From assembly GCA_000403215.2 (NCBI GenBank), contig KE159529.1, forward strand, positions 155,524 through 210,641: a DNA stretch of 55,118 nucleotides, written 5' to 3'. The notes beneath the pieces are model-generated. The model was not told the origin of the DNA and made no database searches. It saw only the letters and a list, made by a program, of their open reading frames with translations. Positions 7,486-15,479 of this stretch are shown here, in pieces (within the stretch, counting starts at the first letter, position 1; each line of letters starts with the position of its first letter). A program made the position numbers and the translations under genes. Source of the stretch: Lachnospiraceae bacterium A4. Its GTDB lineage: Bacteria > Bacillota > Clostridia > Lachnospirales > Lachnospiraceae.

Positions 7486-9435
7486 ATGGCAATGAGAATT
7501 ACGACAAAGATGATGCAGAGCACATCTCTTAGAAATCTGAATACAAACAAATACCGGCAGGAAAATCTGGTGAACCAGATGTCCACAGGCAAGAAGATCA
7601 CAAGACCTTCAGATGATCCGGTCATTGCAATCCGTTCCCTCAAGCTGAATTCGACAGTTGACAAGATCGACCAGTTTTATGAGAAAAATGCAGCCGATGC
7701 AGATAGCTGGCTTGATTTGACGCGTTCCGCACTCTCTACAGTAATGGATGTTTTAAAAGATGTTCGGTCAGATATCCTTAAAGCACGCAGCAATTATAAT
7801 CAGGTGAAGGACAGAGACGCCGTAATCAAAAACCTAAAAATGGCGATTGATGAGATATATTCTACTGGAAATGCAGATAGTGCAGGCAGAAGTGTTTTTA
7901 CCGGGTATCGTACAGATATGCCGCTGAGCTTGAAAACAGATAAGAAAGAACTGAATACCATCACAGAGCAGTTTTTTAACAACACGATTGACAAAATTAA
8001 TTTTGTATACGCAGGTGATCTCAGCACCATCAATGAGGGGAATTTTAAGCAGGTCTCAGACAGCGTCAACAAAGACAATATTTTTGATGCTGATATTTAC
8101 AGAAAGCGCCTCGCGTATGATAACATAGATATCAAACAAAAATTAGATGCAGATGGCAAGCCGTTGGTTCCGGCAGAGTATGAGTCCAACATTGACATCG
8201 GCTATATGTCCGACGCATGGGTAAACGGCAACAGCGCAAATCTTACCACAGGCTCGATTTCAGCGTACACGACAATTGATACCTCAATCATGCCAAACGA
8301 GGCAGTCGTAAAGCTGACAGACGCAGCGACAGGAAATGTTGTGGAGGTTCGTGTTCCGCAGGGGAAAGATTCCGATGCGGCAACGTCAATCGTAGACAGC
8401 ACAGGTGCTGCGGCAACGATGCCGGCAGGCGTCAAGGTAGCTTTCGACGAGGACGGCACGATTAGGATTACCAACGACAATACTGTGCCCAAGGAAACTG
8501 CAAGCATCGGAAGCAGCGTCAAGAGAAATGCAGATGGCGAGTATGAAGTTACATTTGACAAGAAATTTAAAACCTCGCTGGAGATTGACCCCAAGAATTT
8601 TTATCCGACAGGAACAAACGACGCCTACAAGTCAGTAATCAGTGACCCGAATGCGATCTCTTATATCGCGGAGACGGGCGAAGTGCTGTTTGGTGATGCG
8701 ATTGCAAAGCGCCTGATGGAGCTGCCGGCAGATAAAGAGCTGCGTGTGACCTATGACAAGACCAATTGGAAGAAAAACGACCTTGATCCAGTACATTATT
8801 TCTATACAGAACGTGCAGGCAAGACAGCTTCAGGAAAAGATAAGACGCTTGTCTATAATGAGAATTTCCTGACAGACCCCTCAAAGAATGGCAAGCAGAT
8901 TATTGAGTATGATGTTGGAAACAATCAAACCCTCCGTGTCAACACGACCGCAGACGAGGCGTTTACGCATGACATGGGCAGAGATATGCAGGAAGTGATT
9001 GCGATGCTGGAGGAATATGAGCGGTATGAGACCAGCAAAAATGAAATTGAGAAGATGATCGAATCCGGGAAATATAAGGATACCGATGATGAACTATTGC
9101 TTAAAAGGCAAAAAGAAGCGTTAGAAGAGGCGATGACCCGCGTTGGCGACAAGATCAGTAAACGTTGTGATAAGCTGATTGCAAATTGCGATGGGTATTC
9201 TGAGCGTGCACAGTTGGCGGAGACCGACTGCGGCGCCAGAATGTCAAGGCTTGCTATGGTAGAGAACCGTCTGAGCATGGAGCAGACGAACTTTGAGGAG
9301 CTTGTCAGCATCAATGAAGATGCAGATTACACGGATCTTGTCATTCAGCTAAAGAGTATCGAGATGACCTACAATGCAGCGCTGTCCTCTATCAGCTACG
9401 TAATGCAGACCTCGCTGCTCGACTTTATCAGATAA
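7486..9435 (+). CDS. flgL: Flagellar hook-associated protein 3 (FlgL), enlarged
   Basis: A 649-residue FlgL, the second junction protein next to the filament. The flagellin-like N terminus (MAMRITTKMM ... LVNQMSTGKKITRPSDDPVI, about residues 27-46) and the C-terminal axial helix (MTYNAALSSISYVMQTSLLD) are clear. The usual FlgL is about 300 residues; the extra length lies in the middle (about 150-560), an inserted surface domain rich in Asp, Lys and Thr. GGAGG ends 9 bases before the ATG, 12 bases after flgK2. The enlargement parallels the long FliD and flagellins in this window, consistent with a thick or decorated filament surface. Confidence 0.88.
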   Translation: MAMRITTKMMQSTSLRNLNTNKYRQENLVNQMSTGKKITRPSDDPVIAIRSLKLNSTVDKIDQFYEKNAADADSWLDLTRSALSTVMDVLKDVRSDILKARSNYNQVKDRDAVIKNLKMAIDEIYSTGNADSAGRSVFTGYRTDMPLSLKTDKKELNTITEQFFNNTIDKINFVYAGDLSTINEGNFKQVSDSVNKDNIFDADIYRKRLAYDNIDIKQKLDADGKPLVPAEYESNIDIGYMSDAWVNGNSANLTTGSISAYTTIDTSIMPNEAVVKLTDAATGNVVEVRVPQGKDSDAATSIVDSTGAAATMPAGVKVAFDEDGTIRITNDNTVPKETASIGSSVKRNADGEYEVTFDKKFKTSLEIDPKNFYPTGTNDAYKSVISDPNAISYIAETGEVLFGDAIAKRLMELPADKELRVTYDKTNWKKNDLDPVHYFYTERAGKTASGKDKTLVYNENFLTDPSKNGKQIIEYDVGNNQTLRVNTTADEAFTHDMGRDMQEVIAMLEEYERYETSKNEIEKMIESGKYKDTDDELLLKRQKEALEEAMTRVGDKISKRCDKLIANCDGYSERAQLAETDCGARMSRLAMVENRLSMEQTNFEELVSINEDADYTDLVIQLKSIEMTYNAALSSISYVMQTSLLDFIR

Positions 9436-9474
9436 AAGCATATTAAATTAATAGATTGGAACGGAGTGAGTACA

Positions 9475-9942
9475 ATGGTAGAAGTAGATACTAGAATATT
9501 TGGCAGAATTGCGATCGAGGAAGATAAAGTTATCCGTTTTGACCACGGCATCTTGGGATTTCCCGATTTGAGGGATTTTACATTAATCTTCAATGAGGAC
9601 AAAGGCGTGGAGTCAAGCATCAAGTGGCTTCAGTCCCTCCAAGAGCCTGCATTTGCCATGCCGGTCATGAACCCGGACCTTGTTGTGGCAGAGTACAGTC
9701 CGAATTTTGCAGCCGATCTCCTGAAACCGCTAGGGGATAATCTTGACAGCGAAAACATCTTAATGTTTGTCACCGTAACAGTGCCCAAGGATATCACCAA
9801 GACCACTGTGAACCTCAAAGCGCCGATTATTGTCAGTGTGGAAAACCGCAAGGCAGTGCAGCTAATCAGTGATGATGACGCCTACAGCGTAAAACATGCG
9901 ATCTATGAGCAGCTGATGGCACAGAAGGCAGTACAGGCATAA
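9475..9942 (+). CDS. fliW: Flagellar assembly factor FliW
   Basis: A 155-residue FliW (MVEVDTRIFGRIAIEEDKVI, then FDHGILGFPDL). FliW binds flagellin and, when flagellin is low, binds and inactivates CsrA; the three form a partner switch that sets flagellin translation. I start at the ATG at 9475. A GTG at 9466 is in frame but lies inside the Shine-Dalgarno GGAG at 9463-9466 and cannot be used with it. csrA follows 38 bases later, the usual pair. The presence of GGA hairpins before the flagellin genes in this window fits the switch. Confidence 0.92.
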   Translation: MVEVDTRIFGRIAIEEDKVIRFDHGILGFPDLRDFTLIFNEDKGVESSIKWLQSLQEPAFAMPVMNPDLVVAEYSPNFAADLLKPLGDNLDSENILMFVTVTVPKDITKTTVNLKAPIIVSVENRKAVQLISDDDAYSVKHAIYEQLMAQKAVQA

Positions 9943-9980
9943 TCAAGGCATAAGGCTACAAAAGGAGGCAGGGGAAAGAT

Positions 9981-10205
9981 ATGCTGGCACTATCAAGAAA
10001 AAAGGGCGAAGCCCTGATGATCAATAACGATATCGAGATCACAGTGCTCGACATCAAAGGCGAGCAGGTTAAAATAGGTATCAGCGCACCCAAGGAGGTG
10101 CCGGTATACCGCAAGGAAGTATATATTCAGATTCAGGAAGCAAACAAGGAAGCCTCTGCAAACATGGAAGGCATGGAGCAGCTCGCAAGCCTGTTTGGAA
10201 AATAA
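9981..10205 (+). CDS. csrA: Carbon storage regulator CsrA (translational repressor of flagellin)
   Basis: A 74-residue CsrA. It carries the whole family pattern: MLALSRKKGEALMINNDIEI, IKGEQVKIGISAPKEVPVYR and KEVY, including the N-terminal LSRK and the APxxVxVxRxE RNA-binding edge. CsrA dimers bind GGA motifs, best when shown in hairpin loops, and block ribosome access. Likely targets are the flagellin leaders downstream, each of which has such motifs. It is the last gene of the operon; a 12-bp hairpin follows at 10241. The last 20 residues form a C-terminal tail (residues 55-74), the part that FliW contacts in other Firmicutes. Confidence 0.95.
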   Translation: MLALSRKKGEALMINNDIEITVLDIKGEQVKIGISAPKEVPVYRKEVYIQIQEANKEASANMEGMEQLASLFGK

Positions 10206-10240
10206 TATGTGAAATGTGAAATGGTAAAACCGCAACGGGT

Positions 10241-10270
10241 AAAAGAGTAATCGGAAGATTACTCTTTTAT
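10241..10270 (+). terminator. Terminator closing the flgM-csrA operon
   Basis: A perfect 12-bp stem, AAAAGAGTAATC (10241-10252) with GATTACTCTTTT (10257-10268), and a GGAA loop, 35 bases after csrA. The right arm provides the T-run. Confidence 0.8.
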
Positions 10271-10305
10271 GTTGTTGAAAAATTCTGTCCATGCGCTGAT
10301 AATGC

Positions 10306-10334
10306 TTTACACCGTTTGCGTAATCTGTTATGAT
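10306..10334 (+). promoter_or_regulatory. Sigma-A promoter of the 42-codon ORF
   Basis: TTTACA at 10306-10311, a 17-base spacer, and TATGAT at 10329-10334. It starts just after the csrA terminator and lies 46 bases before the small ORF. Confidence 0.65.
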
Positions 10335-10380
10335 TAAGTTGGAACAATCAGTACAGATTGAAAGAAAGTAAGGTGATTGT

Positions 10381-10509
10381 ATGACAGGGAAAGAGATCGT
10401 TAATCTCATCCGTAAATTACGTGAAAAGGGCATAGATAGCGATGAGATCTTAAAAATTATTGAATATGTTGAAACACATGAACCGCGTGAAGACAGTGAA
10501 ACAAGATAA
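10381..10509 (+). CDS. Small protein of 42 residues, function unknown
   Basis: An ATG at 10381 behind AAGGTGA opens a 42-codon frame (MTGKEIVNLIRKLREKGIDS at the start, ending ETR). It is flanked by its own sigma-A promoter (10306-10334) and a strong terminator (10529-10574), so it is a complete single-gene unit. The predicted product is two short amphipathic helices (about 3-16 and 19-32) joined at GID, with an acidic tail; no membrane segment or cysteine. The helix-turn-helix-like spacing suggests a small binding protein, but I do not recognise a family. Position between csrA and the flagellins is suggestive only. Confidence 0.65.
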   Translation: MTGKEIVNLIRKLREKGIDSDEILKIIEYVETHEPREDSETR

Positions 10510-10528
10510 AAACTGAATAAAAACAAAC

Positions 10529-10574
10529 AAAAGGTGTAAGGTTTTCATAAATTATGAAGGCTTTACACCTTTTT
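10529..10574 (+). terminator. Terminator after the 42-codon ORF
   Basis: Outer stem AAAAGGTGTAA (10529-10539) with TTACACCTTTT (10563-10573), inner stem TTCATAA/TTATGAA, then a T-run. It separates this unit from the flagellin 1 transcript. Confidence 0.8.
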
Positions 10575-10638
10575 AATTGGCATTGTAGAAAATAGAAAAA
10601 CATCTGAAAAAAAGTTGACATAAAAAGTTAAAAAATAC

Positions 10639-10667
10639 TTGCATTTTAAAAAGTTATGGTGTAGAAT
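10639..10667 (+). promoter_or_regulatory. Sigma-A type promoter upstream of flagellin 1
   Basis: TTGCAT at 10639-10644, 17-base spacer, TAGAAT at 10662-10667; about 300 bases upstream of the ATG. Only a poor sigma-28 match (TAAT-N15-CCGCTAA, 10692-10717) is seen, unlike flagellins 2-5. Confidence 0.55.
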
Positions 10668-10894
10668 AATAACAGATAAAAGATATTATGTTAATCATAA
10701 AACTTTTTCACCGCTAATAACCAAGAATGTTGCAATGGTTCTATAGAATAGGCGCGCGGCCAGCGACGAATTTTGGATTATTATATGAAGATTACAGTTT
10801 AATATTTGGAATAAATATTAAGTGTGATAAGTCGCAGCGTATCAAACCGCTGTACATACAACTGAATAGAAATATAAAACAGGTGCCACAAAAA

Positions 10895-10960
10895 CAGGTG
10901 AAAAGGATTTGCCTGCGGCACACCCCGGATAAGGATATTTGGGGCTGTAAAACAAGGAGG
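10895..10960 (+). promoter_or_regulatory. CsrA-type leader of flagellin 1
   Basis: Two hairpins with GGA in the loop (10895-10915 with loop AAAGGA; 10923-10944 with stem CCCCGGATA/TATTTGGGG and loop AGGA) lie just before the Shine-Dalgarno AAGGAGG (10954-10960), itself preceded by ACA. This matches known CsrA targets: GGA exposed in loops plus a site over the ribosome binding site. Binding is inferred. Confidence 0.6.
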
Positions 10961-10968
10961 TATATTTT

Positions 10969-12333
10969 ATGGTAGTTCAGCACAATCTTAGAGCAATGAA
11001 TTCTAACAGAATGTTAAGCATCACACAGGGATCTCTGAATAAATCTACAGAGAAGTTATCATCAGGCTACAAGGTAAACAGAGCAGCAGATGATGCAGCA
11101 GGTCTTTCAATTTCCGAGAAAATGAGAAAACAGATCAGAGGACTTACACAGGCTTCTCTGAACGCAGAAGATGGTATCAGCGCAGTGCAGACAGCAGAAG
11201 GCGCATTGACAGAAGTTCATGACATGTTACAGAGAATGAACGAGCTGGCAGTAAAGGCTGCAAACGGCACAAACTCAAACTCTGACCGTCAGACAATTCA
11301 GGATGAGGTAGACCAGCTTCTCACAGAAATTGACCGTGTAGCAGAGACAACAAAGTTTAACGAGACGTATCTGTTAAAGGGTGACTCTGGAAAGTCTAAA
11401 AAATATCTTGCAGCTCATGATGCAGGTCTTGAGGGAACATTGACACAGGGCGCTACAAACGCTACATTTACAATGAAGCAGTTAGAGTTCGGCGATACAA
11501 TCAAGATTGGCGGCAGCGAGTATCATATCAGTGGTACAGCAGCACAGCAGCAGAAGGTAGTTGGCTCTATGCAGTCTGGCCAGCAGGTTACAATTGATGG
11601 CATTACATACACCGCAGCATCTGTATCCAATGCAGATAAATTTGAACTGACAGTTGCAGACTTGAAGAAGAAGGTTGATGACAGTGGAAAGAGCACTGTA
11701 AACATCAATGGCAAGACCTATTATGGCGATAAGGTGACTGGCACAAAATCAGCGATTACATCGACGGTTGCTTACAATATGGTGAAGAAAGAAATTGGTC
11801 TGGCAAGCAGCATCGGCGCAGACGCATCGACACAGGCATCTGTTAAATCATATTCAAAGGTTACAGAAAATGGCGTGAAAAAGATAGAATTTGCTATTGA
11901 TAAAGGGCAGGTAGAGTCCCGCAACGACCTTGATTTCAGTCTCCATGTAGGTGCAGACGCAGACATGACCAACAAGATTAGCGTGAAGATCAGCTCACTT
12001 GACACCAAGGGACTTGGCATTCAGGGCTTAAATGTAAAGGACGCGACAGGTGCAGCAGCAACTTATGCAATTGACTCAATCGCTGACGCAGTATCCAAGG
12101 TTTCCGCACAGCGCTCATTGCTTGGTGCAGTACAGAACAGATTAGACCACACGATCAACAACTTGGATAACGTTGTAGAGAATACAACAGCAGCAGAGAG
12201 CCAGATTCGTGATACAGATATGGCGACAGAGATGGTGAAATACTCTAACGCAAACATTCTTTCACAGGCAGGCCAGTCAATGCTTTCACAGGCAAATCAG
12301 GGGAATCAGGGAGTTCTCGCTTTACTTGGCTAA
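10969..12333 (+). CDS. hag: Flagellin 1
   Basis: A 454-residue flagellin, the filament subunit. The N-terminal D0/D1 region (about 1-139) carries KLSSGYKVNRAADDAAGL and LQRMNELAVKAANGTN; the C-terminal D1/D0 region (about 322-454) begins FSLHVGADAD and ends NQGVLALLG. The centre (140-320) is a surface domain like those of flagellins 2 and 3. The ATG is set by AAGGAGG nine bases upstream. No signal peptide, as expected for type III export. Residues that define the TLR5 site in enteric flagellins (QRxxELAV and EIDRV) are kept. Its promoter is sigma-A-like rather than a clean sigma-28, so it may be made earlier or at a different level than the other flagellins. Confidence 0.96.
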   Translation: MVVQHNLRAMNSNRMLSITQGSLNKSTEKLSSGYKVNRAADDAAGLSISEKMRKQIRGLTQASLNAEDGISAVQTAEGALTEVHDMLQRMNELAVKAANGTNSNSDRQTIQDEVDQLLTEIDRVAETTKFNETYLLKGDSGKSKKYLAAHDAGLEGTLTQGATNATFTMKQLEFGDTIKIGGSEYHISGTAAQQQKVVGSMQSGQQVTIDGITYTAASVSNADKFELTVADLKKKVDDSGKSTVNINGKTYYGDKVTGTKSAITSTVAYNMVKKEIGLASSIGADASTQASVKSYSKVTENGVKKIEFAIDKGQVESRNDLDFSLHVGADADMTNKISVKISSLDTKGLGIQGLNVKDATGAAATYAIDSIADAVSKVSAQRSLLGAVQNRLDHTINNLDNVVENTTAAESQIRDTDMATEMVKYSNANILSQAGQSMLSQANQGNQGVLALLG

Positions 12334-12400
12334 TCATCATGATGCAGATGACACATTCAAGGATTATTATATAGAAAAGACATAATAGAGAGATAGATGA

Positions 12401-12434
12401 AAAAGCTCACCGCGGAGTGCGGTGGGCTTTTTTG
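12401..12434 (+). terminator. Terminator after flagellin 1
   Basis: Stem AAAAGCTCACCGC (12401-12413) with GCGGTGGGCTTTT (12419-12431), loop GGAGT, then a T-run. The GT11 gene starts 33 bases later, so it may depend on read-through. Confidence 0.85.
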
Positions 12435-12466
12435 ATAAAATTTTGAATATAAAAAGGAGAAGAAAC

Positions 12467-13357
12467 ATGTATAAAATACAGTTTTTCAATGGCGGCTTGG
12501 CAAATCAGGCATTTCAATATATATTTGCCAGATATTATGAACTGTCCCATCCGGGGAGGATTATGTATCTCGACGATTCCTACTTTGCGTTGAATACCGT
12601 GCACAATGGATACGAGCTTGAGAAAGTGTTTGGCATCAAACCGCATATGTTGAGCGAGATTTTTGATCAGGAGATGTGGCAGTATCTTCTGCAGGAGCGC
12701 AAGGCGGGGAAGAGCATTCCTCAGATTCTGCTCGATAATGGTAATAAAATCGTTCTGATCTCGGAGGTAAAGGATAGTTTTGCTACGTTCAATCCGTTTC
12801 AGGGAGAGGTATTTTATCAGGATGGCAGGGGATTTACACCCCAGATTTTAGAGTATCCGGGAAATGCATACTATCACGGTTACTGGATTTGCAAAGAGTG
12901 GTTCGATACATACAAAGAAAATTTCTTAAAAGAGTTTACCTTTCCAGAATTGGAAGATGACATCAATAAGAGCCGCTTGAATCATATCCTAGAGAGAAAT
13001 TCGCTGTCGATTCATATTCGGAGAGGGGATTATGTACAGCTTGACTGGGCGCTTCCTGTCAAGGATTATAGAGAACGAATTGATGCATGGACAAAAACGA
13101 GGGGAACGGACTGGGATTTATATGTTTTTTCGGACGATCTGGACTGGTGCAGGGCAAACAGTGAAGAAATGGGCTTCAATGCGTTTCGGAGTGTATGCTA
13201 TGTAGACGGCAATACAGGAAGTAAGAGCTATATTGACATGCAGTTAATGAGCCAGTGCAAAGGCGTGATCGCCTCCAACAGTGCGTTTAGTTATTTGGCA
13301 GCGCTGTTAAATACAAGAAAAATCAGTTATATAGGACCAGAGGACAGAGATGTGTAA
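12467..13357 (+). CDS. GT11-family glycosyltransferase (alpha-1,2-fucosyltransferase-like)
   Basis: A 296-residue cytoplasmic enzyme. Motifs of glycosyltransferase family 11 are visible: GGLANQAFQYIFARYYE at residues 9-25 (family form G-L/M-G-N-Q-x-F-Q), LSIHIRRGDYV at about 180-190 (the nucleotide-sugar binding HxRRGDY), and ASNSAFSYLAALL at about 269-281. GT11 enzymes usually transfer fucose from GDP-fucose to galactose in a 1,2 linkage. The start is the ATG at 12467 behind AGGAGAAG, not the in-frame ATG at 12422 inside the terminator. It is boxed between flagellin 1 and flagellin 2, so the glycan is plausibly one on flagellin; the acceptor is inference. Donor specificity could also differ. 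Confidence 0.85.
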   Translation: MYKIQFFNGGLANQAFQYIFARYYELSHPGRIMYLDDSYFALNTVHNGYELEKVFGIKPHMLSEIFDQEMWQYLLQERKAGKSIPQILLDNGNKIVLISEVKDSFATFNPFQGEVFYQDGRGFTPQILEYPGNAYYHGYWICKEWFDTYKENFLKEFTFPELEDDINKSRLNHILERNSLSIHIRRGDYVQLDWALPVKDYRERIDAWTKTRGTDWDLYVFSDDLDWCRANSEEMGFNAFRSVCYVDGNTGSKSYIDMQLMSQCKGVIASNSAFSYLAALLNTRKISYIGPEDRDV

Positions 13358-13367
13358 TCTCTTCAAA

Positions 13368-13399
13368 AAAAGGAGTTGTCGCAAAGACAGCTCCTTTTG
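13368..13399 (+). terminator. Terminator after the GT11 gene
   Basis: Stem AAAAGGAGTTGTC (13368-13380) with GACAGCTCCTTTT (13386-13398), one T-G pair, loop GCAAA. Ten bases after the stop. Confidence 0.82.
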
Positions 13400-13529
13400 C
13401 ATCAATATAGATAGAATCGTATATCAAAAAGATGAAACAAGTAAAAGAGTAATACAATTTACGATATTGTGCTAAAAATCTAAACTTTCATGTTTTTCAA
13501 AACTTTTTCAAAAAAATTGAAAAATAGAC

Positions 13530-13556
13530 TAAAGTATTTTGAATATGCACCGATAT
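13530..13556 (+). promoter_or_regulatory. Sigma-28 promoter of flagellin 2
   Basis: TAAA at 13530-13533, 16-base spacer, CCGATAT at 13550-13556, followed by an AT-rich tract. It leaves a leader of about 210 bases. Confidence 0.88.
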
Positions 13557-13691
13557 ATAAAGTGTAAGCAGACAAAAAGCTTATAAATACAACTAAATAT
13601 GGTAAGTACATAAAGTCAGTTCTCCTGAAAGGTGAAATGGTCAGGACAACTGCAACACAGAAACAAAGTGACAGGTGATACAGAAATCGCC

Positions 13692-13766
13692 CGGGCAAAA
13701 GGAATTGTCCGAGATCAGATTTGCCAGTTGCTTTGGCAAATCTTATACCGTGTAAACACAAGGAGG
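13692..13766 (+). promoter_or_regulatory. CsrA-type leader of flagellin 2
   Basis: Hairpin 1 (13692-13711) is CGGGCAA/TTGTCCG with loop AAGGAA, showing GGA. Hairpin 2 (13717-13743) is a perfect 10-bp stem, AGATTTGCCA/TGGCAAATCT. The Shine-Dalgarno ACAAGGAGG (13758-13766) is a second GGA site. It is almost the same as the flagellin 3 leader. Confidence 0.65.
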
Positions 13767-13790
13767 TATTTATTATGGTAGTACAGCACA
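13719..13790 (+). repeat. Direct repeat: flagellin 2 copy of the leader and 5' coding end
   Basis: Near-identical to 15950-16021 (flagellin 3). It covers the second leader hairpin, CCGTGTAAACACAAGGAGG, the ATG and first codons. A substrate for recombination that could delete or reshuffle flagellin genes. Confidence 0.8.
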
Positions 13791-15157
13791 ATCTTAGAGC
13801 AATGAATTCTAACAGAATGTTAGGCATCACACAGGGATCTTTAAACAAATCGACAGAGAAGCTCTCATCAGGCTACAAGGTAAACAGGGCAGCAGATGAT
13901 GCAGCGGGTCTTTCAATTTCCGAGAAAATGAGAAAACAGATCAGAGGACTGTCACAGGCATCTTTGAATGCTGAGGATGGTATCAGTGCAGTGCAGACCG
14001 CAGAGGGCGCATTGACAGAAGTTCATGACATGTTGCAGAGAATGAACGAGCTGGCAGTAAAGGCTGCAAACGGCACAAACTCTACATCAGACCGTCAGAC
14101 AATTCAGGACGAGGTAGACCAGCTCCTCACAGAAATCGACCGTGTCGCAGAGACCACCAAATTCAATGAGCTGTATACATTGAAGGGTGATGAGGACAAG
14201 GTGACAAGATATCTTTCAGCACATGACGCAGGTATAGAAGGAACCTTGACACAGGGCGCAACAAACGCGACATTTTCAATGGACCAGTTAAAGTTTGGCG
14301 ACACCATCATGATCGCGGGCAGAGAGTACCATATCAGCGGAACACAGAAACAGCAGGGCGAGATTATCACATCATCTGTTAAGATTGGCCAGCAGGTAAC
14401 GATTGATGGAATCATGTACACCTGTACAGCAACTGTATCCAATGCAGACAAATTTGAGCTGACAAAGGATGATTTGATTGCGAAGCTTGACACATCAAGC
14501 CTGAGTATTATGTCAGTGAATGGCAAGACCTACTATGGTGCTGGCATCACAGATGACAGGACTGTTGTAAGCTCAATTGGTGCATACAAGCTGATACAGA
14601 AGGAACTCGGACTGGCAAGCAGCATTGGTGCAGACGGCTCAACACAGGCTTCGGTAAATGCCGGAGTAGATGGCAAGACTTTGAAGAAGCCGAGTTTTGA
14701 GGGCAAATGGGTATTTAGTATCGACAAGGGAAGTGTTCAGGTACGCGAGGACATTGATTTCAGCCTCCATGTAGGTGCAGATGCCGACATGAACAACAAG
14801 ATTGCGGTGAAGATCGGAGCGCTTGACACGAAGGGTCTTGGTATCCAAGGACTGAATGTAAAGGATACGACAGGCGCAGCAGCGACCTACGCGATTGATT
14901 CGATTGCGGACGCAGTGGCAAGAATTTCTGCGCAGCGCTCTTTACTCGGTGCAGTGCAGAACCGGTTAGAGCACACGATCAACAACTTGGATAACGTTGT
15001 AGAGAACACAACCGCAGCAGAGAGCCAGATCCGTGATACAGATATGGCAACAGAGATGGTGAAGTACTCTAATAACAACGTACTTGCACAGGCAGGCCAG
15101 TCAATGTTAGCACAGTCTAATCAGGCAAATCAGGGTGTACTTAGTCTCTTAGGCTAA
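13775..15157 (+). CDS. hag: Flagellin 2
   Basis: A 460-residue flagellin with the same plan as flagellin 1: D0/D1 N (about 1-139), a variable surface domain (140-327), and D1/D0 C from FSLHVGADADM near residue 328, ending NQGVLSLLG. The start is the ATG at 13775 eight bases after AGGAGG; an upstream in-frame ATG at 13721 is within the leader hairpin and adds 18 residues absent from flagellins, so it is rejected. The gene shares long near-identical stretches with flagellin 3, both in the coding ends and in the leader, which suggests recent tandem duplication or gene conversion. Clean sigma-28 promoter. Confidence 0.96.
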   Translation: MVVQHNLRAMNSNRMLGITQGSLNKSTEKLSSGYKVNRAADDAAGLSISEKMRKQIRGLSQASLNAEDGISAVQTAEGALTEVHDMLQRMNELAVKAANGTNSTSDRQTIQDEVDQLLTEIDRVAETTKFNELYTLKGDEDKVTRYLSAHDAGIEGTLTQGATNATFSMDQLKFGDTIMIAGREYHISGTQKQQGEIITSSVKIGQQVTIDGIMYTCTATVSNADKFELTKDDLIAKLDTSSLSIMSVNGKTYYGAGITDDRTVVSSIGAYKLIQKELGLASSIGADGSTQASVNAGVDGKTLKKPSFEGKWVFSIDKGSVQVREDIDFSLHVGADADMNNKIAVKIGALDTKGLGIQGLNVKDTTGAAATYAIDSIADAVARISAQRSLLGAVQNRLEHTINNLDNVVENTTAAESQIRDTDMATEMVKYSNNNVLAQAGQSMLAQSNQANQGVLSLLG

Positions 15158-15258
15158 TAGAAACCGAACAATACAGAAAAGTATCTAACAAAAATATCTT
15201 ATTCATATTAAGAAGAAATACGATTTTATGTTTGAAGATGGTACTTATCATTTCACAT

Positions 15259-15303
15259 AAAAAAGAAAAACTGTCGCGCAGGCGGCAGTTTTTCTTTTTT
15301 GGC
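15259..15303 (+). terminator. Terminator after flagellin 2
   Basis: An 18-bp stem, with its left arm (15259-15276) ending ACTGTCG and its right arm (15283-15300) beginning CGGCAGT, and a T-rich tail. The 20 bases before it, GGTACTTATCATTTCACATA, recur before the flagellin 3 terminator (one mismatch). Confidence 0.88.
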
Positions 15304-15452
15304 TTTGATAGAGAATATTGATAGAGGGTTTTGATCAGGAAAAGAATACTGGGCAATGAATCGTCTGAAAAGTGATTGAATCATATATAATTTTCGAAAA
15401 AACACAATTATATAAATTTTTGAAATTTTTTTAATTTTTCGCACAATAAAGC

Positions 15453-15479
15453 TAATATATTTTCAAGATCCTCCGATAT
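15453..15479 (+). promoter_or_regulatory. Orphan sigma-28 promoter between flagellins 2 and 3
   Basis: TAAT at 15453-15456, 16-base spacer, CCGATAT at 15473-15479, then TATAGTGTAAGCAGA, as in the real flagellin promoters. No gene starts within the next 270 bases. It looks like a copied flagellin promoter, either still active with a longer flagellin 3 leader or a remnant of a lost flagellin. Confidence 0.65.

Noticed and set aside
9993-10526. Minus-strand frame of 177 codons over csrA and the 42-codon gene
   Set aside because: Covers two plus-strand genes and a terminator, has no ribosome binding site.
10727-10975. Plus-strand frame of 82 codons upstream of flagellin 1
   Set aside because: It runs through the leader hairpins and into the flagellin start and has no Shine-Dalgarno; better explained as leader RNA.
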